DNA from: Asticcacaulis sp. UBA2476
GTDB taxonomy: Bacteria > Pseudomonadota > Alphaproteobacteria > Caulobacterales > Caulobacteraceae
DNA length: 64,000 nucleotides
Assembly: GCA_002342035.1 (NCBI GenBank)
Contig: DDPE01000078.1
Location: 62,001 to 126,000 of the forward strand
Direction of reading: 5' to 3'
Shown here one piece after another: positions 51,998-60,513 of this stretch. The number at the start of each line of letters is the position of its first letter. Position 1 is the stretch's first letter. The notes beneath the pieces were generated by a model. It made no database searches, was not told the origin of the DNA, and worked only from the letters and a program-made list of their open reading frames with translations. Both the position numbers and the translations under genes were made by a program.

Positions 51998-52232
51998 GTG
52001 TGCGCTAGGGCGCGGAGATCCACATTGCCCGCGTCGACTCTTCATACTGCACCTACGCTACCCAAAACTTACGCACAGAGGCCAGCAACTGCGAACATGT
52101 TCTTGTTGTCGATGATCTGGGCTGTGCCCCAACACAACACCTGCTCGAAGATGGACAGAAGACTTTCGTTCCTCCTGCCGATTCGTCTCTGTGGGCACCC
52201 ACGTGCGATTCACCTGCCCTTTGCAGGACAAC
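51998..52232. other. short intergenic stretch without recognised content
   Basis: Lies between the sppA terminator and the terminator of the opposite-strand receptor. I find no gene, repeat or hairpin that stands out. It may be a decayed remnant. Confidence 0.4.
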
Positions 52233-52262
52233 AAAAAAGGCGGAAGGTTTCCCTTCCGCCTT
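52233..52262 (-). terminator. intrinsic terminator after the TonB receptor gene
   Basis: AAGGCGGAAGG (52237-52247) and CCTTCCGCCTT (52252-52262) form an eleven-base stem with a four-base loop; on the - strand it is followed by a U-run (complement of 52233-52238). It ends the receptor transcript 22 bases after its stop. Confidence 0.93.
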
Positions 52263-52284
52263 AATTCATATGAAATTCGGTGCC

Positions 52285-55164
52285 TTACAGCTTGAACTTC
52301 ATACCAACATAGTAATAGCGACCGATAACATCAAAGGCGTTAGGATCAGTATTGCCGTCTGGTGAGTTATCAAACACGGGCGGATCTTCATCCGTCAGGT
52401 TCTTGATACCCGCCGTCAGATCAACATTGCTATTGACGCCCCAACGCGCCTGGACATCGTGCACCCAGTAGTTTGGAACTGTGCTGTAGCCACCATCTTC
52501 AAAGATCGCCAGGTTACCTTGGTTTTCCATTTCGCTGTAGAAGGTGCTGCTCCAGTTAATCAAGACCGGGCCAATGTTATAAGCAAGACGGATATTAGAC
52601 TTCCACTCCGGCAGAGTAGCCGAAATATTGTACGCGCCTGCGGTACCGGCATATTCGATATCATCCAGCTTCCAGCTTTCCAGCTTGGTCACCAAGACAT
52701 TGATATCAAGCTTGTCGGAGAATAGCGTGCTGTCTTTAACCAACCAGCCCAAAGGTGCCTTATAATCAACGGCCAGATCGATACCCTTGGTTTCGAGTGC
52801 CGACACGTTACCCTGGCTGGTGCGGATCTTGAGTTCGCCAGTGGTGTCACGGTAAATAGCCGATTGACCAATATCGCTGTTAAAGCAAGCGGCTGAGTTC
52901 AGGTCGAGCGTTGCGAAACACGCAGCAACCGTGCCAGCCGCACCGCCGTAAAGCGTGTTGATATAATCATCAACCTTGATGTCGTAGTAATCAAGCGTAA
53001 CACTCAGACCTTCGATATATGATGGGCGCCAAACAGCACCAACCGTAATGGTTTCTGATTGTTCAGCCTTGAGGTTAGCATTACCGAACGAGAAGCTTTC
53101 CAACTGGGAGTTCGGCTGAATATAACCAAGCGTTACAGGATCGCCACCGAGTTGAAGGGCGCAGAAATCACGAACTTCCTGGCTAATTGTGCGATCAGCA
53201 CCGCTGGTTGGTGACTTGGTAGAGCAAGGATCGGTGAATTGCGGGAAACCCTGGTCACCAGCTTGATAGAGTTCAAACACTGACGGCGCACGGCTTGCTT
53301 TTTGATACATGCCGCGGAAGCGGAAATCATCATCAATTTTCCATTCCAGACCAGCTTTATAAGCTTCGGTTTTGCCTACAGAGGAATAGTCAGAGAAACG
53401 AGCACCAAGTTCAAGGCCAAGATACTTAACAAATGGAACTTCGGCAACCAAAGGTACGGTTGCTTCACCGTAAACTTCTTTGACGTTATAGCCGCCAGAT
53501 ACAGGACGTTCAGCGTTGAAGCCATAAATGTCACCCGAACCATGCGCGGCATCCGGTGCAAACGAGAAGGTATCTTCGCGATATTCGAAACCAGCCGCCA
53601 CACCAACAGCCCCAGCGGGTAGCACAAATGCATCACCCGCGATATTGCCGCCAACGACAAAACGCTCAAATGTCGTCGTGTCACTGAAATCCAAACGGAC
53701 GAAATCAAGTGCTTCCTGAGATGCCGAGCCTGCGCCAAAGAGGTTGAAAGGCTTACAAGCTGGCATGATAGCCAGTTGAGCGGCCCCACACGACGTCGTC
53801 GTTGCACCGTCTGATGCCCCGCGAGTGGCGGCAATCATGCGTGAACGGGAAACGTCATTGAAGGTTGAGTCTTTAAACTCGGTGCGACCATAGCTGAAGG
53901 TCGAGTCCCACTTCCAATCTGAGAAGACAGTACCATCTAAGCCCGTCACAAACTGGAACATCTTGTTGTTATGGTCTTGCTGGCGCACGCCGACTTCAAG
54001 CATCCGCTTTCTGAACACGAAATTGGCCGTAGGATCAGTACGTCCGGCAAGTAGTGAAGCAAAGCTGGCCGAAATAAACGGATTGTCAATCGGAACACTC
54101 AGGCCCGTCATTGGCGTCGGTGCCAATTGGCTGGAGGTGCGGTTATCCGTGAAGAAAACTTCCAATTTACCGCGAAGATTTTCGGTAAAGTCATAATGGC
54201 CCAGCAAAGACAAGCTGATACGCTCTGACGGCGACATCAGGTTATTTACCGGAGAGAAATTATACTGATCCGTTACAGGATTAGTCAGATCAAAGTCATT
54301 ACAGAAACCATGGGCTTCACCGGTCGGAGTGAAGGAAATTTGTCTGTTTGTGACCGTAGGGCATCCTGTTTGCGTTGGCGTTAGCGCATAAGGATTCAAA
54401 GCCACATTGTCTGCACGACCTGATAGACCCGTCGCCGAACCACCTGCGTTTGAGTAAAATGCCCAATCGCGTTCGGCACCCAGAACCTGATCACGATCGT
54501 AATAGGATACGAATGCTGTCAGGTTCCCCTTACCGCCATCGAAATTGGTGCCCATGATCAAAGATGTATCGAATTGCTCAGCATCACCCTCGGCGCTAAG
54601 GCCATATTGGCTGGACAGTTCAATGCCTTCAAAATCGTCTTTAAGGACGAAGTTCACAACACCGGCCAAAGCGTCCGAACCGTAGGTCGCCGAAGCGCCA
54701 CCGGTCATGACTTCAACACGCTTAATCAGTCGCGCTGGGATGGTGTTAAGATCGGTTGCCGATGATGCCTTAGTGGCAGGCGTCATACGGTGACCATTGA
54801 CGAGCACCAAGGTACGCGAAGCACCAAGCCCCCTCAGATCAACCGTTGCCGTACCATCGGACGGGTTGTTAGAAGCTGCCGAAAAGCCAGGAACCACTTG
54901 AGGGAGCGTGTTCAAGATTTGCTCAACTGCGAGGCTGCCCGAAGCTTCAATCTGAGCCGAAGACACGGTTGTGATCGGGCTTGGGGACACAAAGTCCTTA
55001 CGCGCAATACGCGAGCCTGTAACCACCACTTCCGTAACGGGTGCATCATCTGCCACCGATTGATCCTGCGCCACGGCCAAGGCCGGAATCGCAAGCATCG
55101 ACAATACAGTCGAGCAGATGGTTGTCGTGACCATAAGGCCCGATTTTATAGATTTGTTTTTCAC
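52285..55164 (-). CDS. TonB-dependent receptor
   Basis: A 959-residue outer-membrane receptor without an STN domain. GTG 55164 is the start, with GGAG nine bases before it and a signal peptide ending near 'PALAVAQ'. The plug shows 'VTEVVVTGSRIARKDFVSPS', 'LRGLGASRTLVLVNGHRMTP', 'VEVMTGGASATYGSDALAGV'. The C-terminal barrel ends 'YYYVGMKFKL'. It lacks the SusD partner of Bacteroidetes, as usual for Caulobacterales, where such receptors take up sugars, peptides or metal chelates. A LacI-type palindrome 135 bases upstream (55299-55312) points to sugar control, and the long AT-rich leader suggests regulation of expression. The actual ligand is unknown. Confidence 0.92.
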   Translation of the reverse strand: MKNKSIKSGLMVTTTICSTVLSMLAIPALAVAQDQSVADDAPVTEVVVTGSRIARKDFVSPSPITTVSSAQIEASGSLAVEQILNTLPQVVPGFSAASNNPSDGTATVDLRGLGASRTLVLVNGHRMTPATKASSATDLNTIPARLIKRVEVMTGGASATYGSDALAGVVNFVLKDDFEGIELSSQYGLSAEGDAEQFDTSLIMGTNFDGGKGNLTAFVSYYDRDQVLGAERDWAFYSNAGGSATGLSGRADNVALNPYALTPTQTGCPTVTNRQISFTPTGEAHGFCNDFDLTNPVTDQYNFSPVNNLMSPSERISLSLLGHYDFTENLRGKLEVFFTDNRTSSQLAPTPMTGLSVPIDNPFISASFASLLAGRTDPTANFVFRKRMLEVGVRQQDHNNKMFQFVTGLDGTVFSDWKWDSTFSYGRTEFKDSTFNDVSRSRMIAATRGASDGATTTSCGAAQLAIMPACKPFNLFGAGSASQEALDFVRLDFSDTTTFERFVVGGNIAGDAFVLPAGAVGVAAGFEYREDTFSFAPDAAHGSGDIYGFNAERPVSGGYNVKEVYGEATVPLVAEVPFVKYLGLELGARFSDYSSVGKTEAYKAGLEWKIDDDFRFRGMYQKASRAPSVFELYQAGDQGFPQFTDPCSTKSPTSGADRTISQEVRDFCALQLGGDPVTLGYIQPNSQLESFSFGNANLKAEQSETITVGAVWRPSYIEGLSVTLDYYDIKVDDYINTLYGGAAGTVAACFATLDLNSAACFNSDIGQSAIYRDTTGELKIRTSQGNVSALETKGIDLAVDYKAPLGWLVKDSTLFSDKLDINVLVTKLESWKLDDIEYAGTAGAYNISATLPEWKSNIRLAYNIGPVLINWSSTFYSEMENQGNLAIFEDGGYSTVPNYWVHDVQARWGVNSNVDLTAGIKNLTDEDPPVFDNSPDGNTDPNAFDVIGRYYYVGMKFKL

Positions 55165-55607
55165 TCTTAGTCTCCGGATTATTTTTATAGGGTATTTATA
55201 TACCCACCGCAGTTTCCAACATTAACTGTTGTTAATTCCAGTAAGACACTCGCGTCATAAATCCGTCAATCGTCTGACACGACTTTGCCAATTTCAAATG
55301 AAACATGTTTCAATAAAGTCACACCAGAAACAGTTGGGCGGCAGTGATCACAAAAACACGCCTAAATCTTTATTGTCACCATCAATACTATATTATTTTT
55401 ATTATAATTTTCAAATAGATAATAATCTTTGGCAAAATGAGATATTACCGAACAATCAGATTAAGGCTGCTCATATCCAACTAAAGCCGCCCCATCTCAA
55501 ATAGTTTCAGTGAAAATAAATTGTGGATAATGCCACACATGCGGGGCTGATATAGCCGCAAGGTACAGCTCTAACCGCCTGGATAGATTCATCATTGTCA
55601 ATAACGG
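55165..55607. promoter_or_regulatory. long AT-rich leader of the TonB receptor with LacI-type palindrome
   Basis: TGAAACATGTTTCA (55299-55312) is a perfect 14-base palindrome of the TGAAA...TTTCA form bound by many LacI-family sugar regulators. It is upstream of the receptor on the - strand. The bases from about 55375 to 55450 are extremely AT-rich and could hold the promoter. No gene is evident in this stretch. Confidence 0.5.
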
Positions 55608-55757
55608 CTATCGGTCAATGATAGCATGAACCGCATAGGGCATAACGGGTTCTGGCGTGCAACTGGCCACAGCGATCTGCGTCACTGAAAGCAACAGAAA
55701 AGCCGCCACAATGCGCTGGGCTCGTTTTGAGACAAATATTGCAATATTAACAGCCAT
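55608..55757 (-). CDS. small predicted lipoprotein (49 aa)
   Basis: A 49-codon frame from ATG 55757 to TAG 55608, too short for most gene callers. An 'AAGGG' ribosome site lies eight bases before the start. The protein has a basic N-terminus, a hydrophobic stretch (IVAAFLLLSVTQIA) and a lipobox-like VASC at residues 30-33, leaving a ~17-residue mature peptide (CTPEPVMPYAVHAIIDR). This looks like a tiny lipoprotein. Other than its leader, there is no recognised family. It lies between the receptor's control region and the DUF1499 gene, reading the same way as both. Confidence 0.5.
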   Translation of the reverse strand: MAVNIAIFVSKRAQRIVAAFLLLSVTQIAVASCTPEPVMPYAVHAIIDR

Positions 55758-55814
55758 AGCGATACCCTTAAGATTTCCCTAAGGATGAAAAGCAATTTCC
55801 AGACCAGAAATCAG

Positions 55815-56588
55815 CTACATGGCTCGCAGAATTTCAACCACACGCATTACCCGCGTACAATTTCCACCTAGGTCGGATAACTCATGCCGACTGACCGAAC
55901 GCACATCGGTTTTATCCGGATCAATACGAACCACTATATCAGACTTAAAACCATAGATGGGGTCGCGGTAAACCGCCTCAATCCGCCAGGGTGAGCGGCC
56001 AAAAATCATGTACCCTTCGCGCATCAGGCTGGTGGCTACCTTATCGGCAGTGATGTTCGCATTTCTCACGGGTTGCGCGCCAGAACAGGTCGCAGCATTC
56101 ACATCGGAGACCGGTTTCATATCCCACTCAAACGAACTGCCTTTTGCGACCCGCGGATTATCTTCGACCGGATGAGCATCAGGCCCGCGATCCTTGATCA
56201 GCTTTTCGGAAAAAGTCAGCGGGCGCTGCCAGTCAGTCGCGACATCGTATATAGGCGGGGCCGATTTCAGCTTGCGTTCATAGACATAAAATCCGCCCAG
56301 AACACTGCCTGATAGGATGACCGCAGCCAAAGCAAAAGGCCCGGTTCGCTTCGGGGCCATAAACAATGATACCAGCAAGGCAATCAGAGCAAAAACCAGA
56401 CTTATCGTCGCCAGTTTTGGCGCCCAGTTTAAGGTCAGGAGGGTAAAGCTTGTGTCGTAATCAAGATATTCGACCTTACTGCCAAATATGGCCGCACCTA
56501 GAACAAGCGGCGCACATAAACTCAGCAGCAAAGCCACAAAGGCCAGACTGAGGCCACGCTTGCGCGTTTGCGAATTGGTTTCCGACAC
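55815..56588 (-). CDS. DUF1499 membrane protein
   Basis: A 257-residue protein: three or so membrane helices in the first ~115 residues ('LSLAFVALLLSLCAPLVLGA', 'LATISLVFALIALLVSLFMA', 'PFALAAVILSGSVLGGFYVY') and a soluble DUF1499 domain after that. The domain is recognised by 'WRIEAVYRDPIYGFKSDIVV' and 'VRSVSRHELSDLGGNCTRVM'. The family is widespread in Proteobacteria, and its function is unknown; the domain may sit in the periplasm or cytoplasm. It is 57 bases upstream of the small lipoprotein and could be transcribed with it. Confidence 0.85.
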   Translation of the reverse strand: MSETNSQTRKRGLSLAFVALLLSLCAPLVLGAAIFGSKVEYLDYDTSFTLLTLNWAPKLATISLVFALIALLVSLFMAPKRTGPFALAAVILSGSVLGGFYVYERKLKSAPPIYDVATDWQRPLTFSEKLIKDRGPDAHPVEDNPRVAKGSSFEWDMKPVSDVNAATCSGAQPVRNANITADKVATSLMREGYMIFGRSPWRIEAVYRDPIYGFKSDIVVRIDPDKTDVRSVSRHELSDLGGNCTRVMRVVEILRAM

Positions 56589-56788
56589 GATTACGCACCT
56601 TACCCTTTTAAATTGCCGCGCTTCAAAGGCACAGCATTGACCTTATTGGGACGCGCGATGACGTCATTGCCATACATCGTGACGGCGAATCTAACACGGC
56701 GCGAATAGATATAATTTCACCAGAACAGCATTTTAACGCTTTGAACCAAAATAGAAATTGAACTTTTTGTGTCTAAGCCCCCACCAAG

Positions 56789-58213
56789 TCAAATCACCTC
56801 AACACGCGTCCATTTCGATGACAAACCCTTCACCTCAGCTTGGGAATCAGCCACCGCTTCTGTGGCGTCAGATGCATCATTTGATCGAACCGCGACCCGC
56901 CGCACCCGCTCATCACGCGGGAGATCGAGCCATACACCTTCAAAGACAACACCCGTTGTCTCGGCCAGTGCCTCCATAGCCTCCCGCGGCGACATATCTC
57001 TGAACGTTGCATCTAAGATTACAGATTGCCCGGACGCCAGTACAATACCGGCAAGGCGCTTTATGTGACTATAAACCTTGTCAGTTTCCTCATGCGTGTA
57101 AGCCTCAGCAGGCAAGCGTTCAAAGGACGGCCAGTCCCACAAACGCTTGCGAATCTCGTCGCTGCGCAAAATGATTGCACCGGGTGATCGCCCCTTACCG
57201 TCCGCAATACGGCGCGCATGGGTCGTTTTTCCAGACCCCGATAAGCCACCAACAGCCATTAGACCGGCGTTATCTATTTCCAGGAACGCAATCGCCGCGT
57301 CCATATAGACCGAAGCCTGCTCAAGATCGCCGTAATGCGCGTTGACATGACAACGCACCCCTGCGCGCACCGACATATAGAGCGGTAATAACTTTAAGCC
57401 GCTATACAGACGGCCTTCATCCGCTTCATTTCGTGCGGCCTTATCCATGTAAGCATTCATGACGCGGTTTGCGGCTTGTTTATGGCCCCTAACCCACAGA
57501 TCCATCAACAGAAATGCCAGATCGTACAGCACATCAATCTGACTGAGGCGCTCATTAAATTCGATGCAGTCAAACAGAACGGGCCGGCCCGCTTCGACGA
57601 ATATGTTGCCCAGATGCAGGTCACCGTGGCAGCGACGCACAAAACCCTGATCAAAACGATCCTGCACAACCGATTTTACCTGCTCATAGGCTTGCGATAT
57701 GCGCTGATCGTAATCCTCAACCCGCGCCGCGCCTAAATGCTGGCGAAATACGTCAATATTGCTGCGGTTCGAGTCGATCACATATTTGATATTGGCCGCG
57801 TGGGACGGGTCACGGCAGACCTCGGAGCCCGCATGAAAGTCGGCAATGACCTCACCAAGCGTCTGCATCAGATCGATATCCGGCGACCAGTCAGGGTCGC
57901 TCAGGCTTTGCTCGGCCAGCACCATAGACTGATCAAAGCGGCGCATGACCAGAACCGCCTCGCCGTCCACCTCGATCACCTCACGATAAACATCCGCGGC
58001 TGTACGCTGATTAAACTGAAGCTCCCGCTCCAAAGCTTCACGGCGACGCGGCTGTGAGGTGAAATTCAAAAAACCATAGTCTACGGATTTTTTAATTTTA
58101 AAGGCCTGATCGCCTTTTAAAACCACCACGGCACAGGATGTCGCTATAACCTTATCAGCTCCGTCAGACAGCTTGGCGATCACGGCGTCCGGTGAAGAAT
58201 TGGCATCTGTCAT
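56789..58213 (-). CDS. bifunctional phosphotransferase/P-loop kinase-like protein
   Basis: A 474-residue fusion. The N-terminal ~320 residues are an aminoglycoside-phosphotransferase-like kinase: 'VLKGDQAFKIKKSVDYGFLN', catalytic loop 'FVRRCHGDLHLGNIFVEAGR' (His-Gly-Asp...Asn) and 'VLFDCIEFNE' (metal Asp). The C-terminal ~150 residues are a gluconokinase/zeta-toxin-like P-loop domain ('MAVGGLSGSGKTTHARRIAD', 'VILDATFRDMSPREAM'). The pairing is common in Proteobacteria and is not known to give drug resistance; its small-molecule substrate is undefined. It is divergent from the HAD gene at 58270. Confidence 0.88.
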   Translation of the reverse strand: MTDANSSPDAVIAKLSDGADKVIATSCAVVVLKGDQAFKIKKSVDYGFLNFTSQPRRREALERELQFNQRTAADVYREVIEVDGEAVLVMRRFDQSMVLAEQSLSDPDWSPDIDLMQTLGEVIADFHAGSEVCRDPSHAANIKYVIDSNRSNIDVFRQHLGAARVEDYDQRISQAYEQVKSVVQDRFDQGFVRRCHGDLHLGNIFVEAGRPVLFDCIEFNERLSQIDVLYDLAFLLMDLWVRGHKQAANRVMNAYMDKAARNEADEGRLYSGLKLLPLYMSVRAGVRCHVNAHYGDLEQASVYMDAAIAFLEIDNAGLMAVGGLSGSGKTTHARRIADGKGRSPGAIILRSDEIRKRLWDWPSFERLPAEAYTHEETDKVYSHIKRLAGIVLASGQSVILDATFRDMSPREAMEALAETTGVVFEGVWLDLPRDERVRRVAVRSNDASDATEAVADSQAEVKGLSSKWTRVEVI

Positions 58214-58269
58214 ATCTTTTTACCCAAAGCCGAATTGACCCAGAGCAGGCCTGAATACATATAGAGCGC

Positions 58270-58884
58270 ATGCATACAGAGCTTCAGTTTCACCTCGATG
58301 CCGAGATCAAAGCCCTGATTTTTGATTGTGACGGAACTCTGGCCGACACCTTCCCCGCCCATTACCGCGCTTTTAAAGAGGCGCTTGAGATTTACAATAT
58401 AAATTTTGAAACTGGTTTTTACGGTGCCAGATTGGGCTTATCGCGGTATCAACTCGTGACTGAATTAGAAGCTCATTACAAAATGCGTCTGGATGATGCT
58501 TATATCGCCAGTCGCACTGCTGAGTTGTTCCTGACGCACATTGACTCTGTTCGGCCGATTACGGTTACAACCGAACTCGTCCACCGCTTTCATGGCACAT
58601 ATCCGCTGGGCGTCGCATCTGGCGGCCAGAGGTCTATGGTGACAGCCTCCCTGAACGCCATAAAGCTTCTCGACCGATTTGAGACCGTCGTCACCATAGA
58701 GGATACAGGCAAGGGTAAACCTCATCCCGATCTATATCTGGCCGCTGCCGAAAACCTCAAAATCCGCCCGGAACATATTCAGGCCTTCGAAGATACTGAC
58801 GAAGGCATTGAGGCGGCAACCTCTGCCGGGATGAGAGTCATGGACATCAGGCCCTATTACCAGCCAGACCCCACAACGTGGTGA
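58270..58884 (+). CDS. HAD-superfamily phosphatase (beta-phosphoglucomutase-like)
   Basis: A 204-residue HAD hydrolase with a helical cap of the C1 type. Motif I 'ALIFDCDGTLADTFPAHYRA' carries the nucleophile Asp, motif II is 'LGVASGGQRSMV', motif III Lys 'GKGKPHPDLYLA', and motif IV 'AFEDTDEGIEAATSAGM'. Length and motifs match YqaB-like and beta-phosphoglucomutase-like proteins, which act on sugar phosphates. It ends head to head with pdxH with no gap (58884/58885). It is divergent from the kinase fusion gene; the phosphatase and kinase may share a substrate pool, but this is only suggested by position. Confidence 0.88.
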   Translation: MHTELQFHLDAEIKALIFDCDGTLADTFPAHYRAFKEALEIYNINFETGFYGARLGLSRYQLVTELEAHYKMRLDDAYIASRTAELFLTHIDSVRPITVTTELVHRFHGTYPLGVASGGQRSMVTASLNAIKLLDRFETVVTIEDTGKGKPHPDLYLAAAENLKIRPEHIQAFEDTDEGIEAATSAGMRVMDIRPYYQPDPTTW

Positions 58885-59565
58885 TCAGGGGAAAAGCCGC
58901 GCCTTATCCCAGCTATCCGAGACTGTCTGACGATTAAACTGAACACGTTCATGCAGACGAAAAGGCTTATCGCGCCAGAACTCCATGGTCAAAGGAGCCA
59001 CGCGGTAGCCGGTCCAGTGCGGTGGCCGCGGGATAGACCCGACACCAAACTTTAGCGTCAGCTCCGCCACCCGTTTTTCGAGCGCAAACCGATCCGCCAT
59101 CGGGCGGGATTGGTCCGACGCCCAGGCACCGATCTGAGACGCCCGCGCCCGGCTATGGAAATAGGCGTCGGCGTCAGCATCTGACACGCGGCTAACCATG
59201 CCCCGAATCCGCACCTGCCGACGCAGGCTTTTCCAGTGAAACAGCAAGGCCGCCTTGCCCGCCTGATCAAGCTGCTGGCCCTTGGCGCTATGGGTATTGG
59301 TGTAAAAAACAAATCCGTGGCGATCGAAATCTTTGAGCAACACCATGCGCACGTCCGGTAAGCCGTCTTCATCAAAGGTTGCCACGGCCACGGCGTTCGG
59401 ATCGTTCGGTTCCTTTTTACCCGCCTCTTTGAGCCACTCGGCAAACAGATCAAAGGGCTCGGCCACATTGAGATCGATCTCAACCGCATTGGCTTCGTGG
59501 GCCGCACGGTATTCGTCTTCCGTAGGGCTATGCGGAATCAGCTCCGATGCCATGACCATCTCCAT
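58885..59565 (-). CDS. pdxH: pyridoxamine 5'-phosphate oxidase
   Basis: A 226-residue FMN enzyme oxidising pyridoxine/pyridoxamine 5'-phosphate to pyridoxal 5'-phosphate, the last step of vitamin B6 synthesis and salvage. Family segments: 'DPNAVAVATFDEDGLPDVRM', 'VLLKDFDRHGFVFYTNTHSA', 'AALLFHWKSLRRQVRIRG', 'ASDQSRPMADR', 'PRPPHWTGYRVAPLTMEFWR' and the conserved C-terminal 'WDKARLFP'. An alternative start at ATG 59553 (MASELIPHSP) would drop four residues. It is divergent from the DnaJ-like gene across 87 bases. Confidence 0.94.
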   Translation of the reverse strand: MEMVMASELIPHSPTEDEYRAAHEANAVEIDLNVAEPFDLFAEWLKEAGKKEPNDPNAVAVATFDEDGLPDVRMVLLKDFDRHGFVFYTNTHSAKGQQLDQAGKAALLFHWKSLRRQVRIRGMVSRVSDADADAYFHSRARASQIGAWASDQSRPMADRFALEKRVAELTLKFGVGSIPRPPHWTGYRVAPLTMEFWRDKPFRLHERVQFNRQTVSDSWDKARLFP

Positions 59566-59652
59566 TACATATAGCTAACGGTGCATTAACCGCATTTTGA
59601 CGCTTTTGGTGTGTCTTAGACCGGTTGCCTAAAACTGGCTAATCCAAATTTA

Positions 59653-60411
59653 ATGGCTCTTTTCAGAATGAACAGAACCGACGCGCTCAAAATTCTGGGG
59701 CTTTGCGATCCCATCGATGAAGCCCGCATCAAAGCGGCGTTTCGCGGCCGTGTGAAAGATGCTCACCCGGACATCAATCCGACATCGGATGCTCTGCTGC
59801 GCCTGATGATCGTGGCGCGCGACATATTGCTTCAGCAGTCTGTGCCCGCATCAGTCGCCCACCACAGCCCCGCCGTAACAGATTTAGTTATCACACCCCA
59901 TCAAGCTATCCATGGTGGTGAGATCGTTTGCGAAATTCCGGTTACCCTTGACATCATCGAACAGGATCAGACCGTTCAGTCCCTAAGCCACCTGCGGCAC
60001 GTATCCTTGCACCTTCCCAAAGGCCTGCGACACGATGAGATTTTAGAACTTAAGGATGGCCAATTGTGTCCGGTTCAGAGTCAGCCCGCCCATACACATA
60101 ACTTTCAAATTAAAATCATTCTGGATGAGCGCATTACTATCGCCGGTAATGACATATGGATGACGGTTGGTGTCAGTCCTGATATTCTGAAAAATGGCGG
60201 TCAGGCTATGGTTGAGACGCCGAACGGTACGCGGCCCATTACCCTTCAAGGCCCGGTTAAGAGCGGCTCTAGTCTTAAACTGGCAGGTGCCGGACTTCCC
60301 GCCAGAGCGGGTTTCAAAGCCGGAGACCTGCATTTGCGGCTCACCGAAAAAGAGGTTCCAAGCTTTAATGCGGCCAACCTATTGAACCGTTTCAATGCGC
60401 AGTGGGGTTAG
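59653..60411 (+). CDS. DnaJ-like co-chaperone (J domain plus C-terminal domain, no zinc finger)
   Basis: A 252-residue protein. The first ~65 residues are a J domain with the HPD tripeptide intact ('RVKDAHPDINPTSDALLRLM'), though its helix spacing is short and the usual 'YY-x-L-G-V' start reads 'DALKILGL'. The C-terminal part is a DnaJ substrate-binding region ('ITPHQAIHGGEIVCEIPVTL', 'SLHLPKGLRHDEILELKDG', 'GPVKSGSSLKLAGAGLPA'). The Gly/Phe region and zinc-finger are absent, as in CbpA-type proteins. It could stimulate DnaK. It lies just before aroC on the same strand, with a 102-base gap. Confidence 0.85.
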   Translation: MALFRMNRTDALKILGLCDPIDEARIKAAFRGRVKDAHPDINPTSDALLRLMIVARDILLQQSVPASVAHHSPAVTDLVITPHQAIHGGEIVCEIPVTLDIIEQDQTVQSLSHLRHVSLHLPKGLRHDEILELKDGQLCPVQSQPAHTHNFQIKIILDERITIAGNDIWMTVGVSPDILKNGGQAMVETPNGTRPITLQGPVKSGSSLKLAGAGLPARAGFKAGDLHLRLTEKEVPSFNAANLLNRFNAQWG

Positions 60412-60513
60412 CCCTCACGATTAAAATTTGCACGTCAAATCAATCTGGTTTAAGCGAAACCCACCTTATCGTGCCCCTTTAACGTGCCACCTTTATCGTG
60501 AGTCCCGGATACC

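Noticed and set aside
56597..56674. A 25-codon - strand frame just upstream of the DUF1499 gene, considered as a leader peptide.
   Set aside because: No ribosome site and no repeated regulatory codons or hairpin structure.
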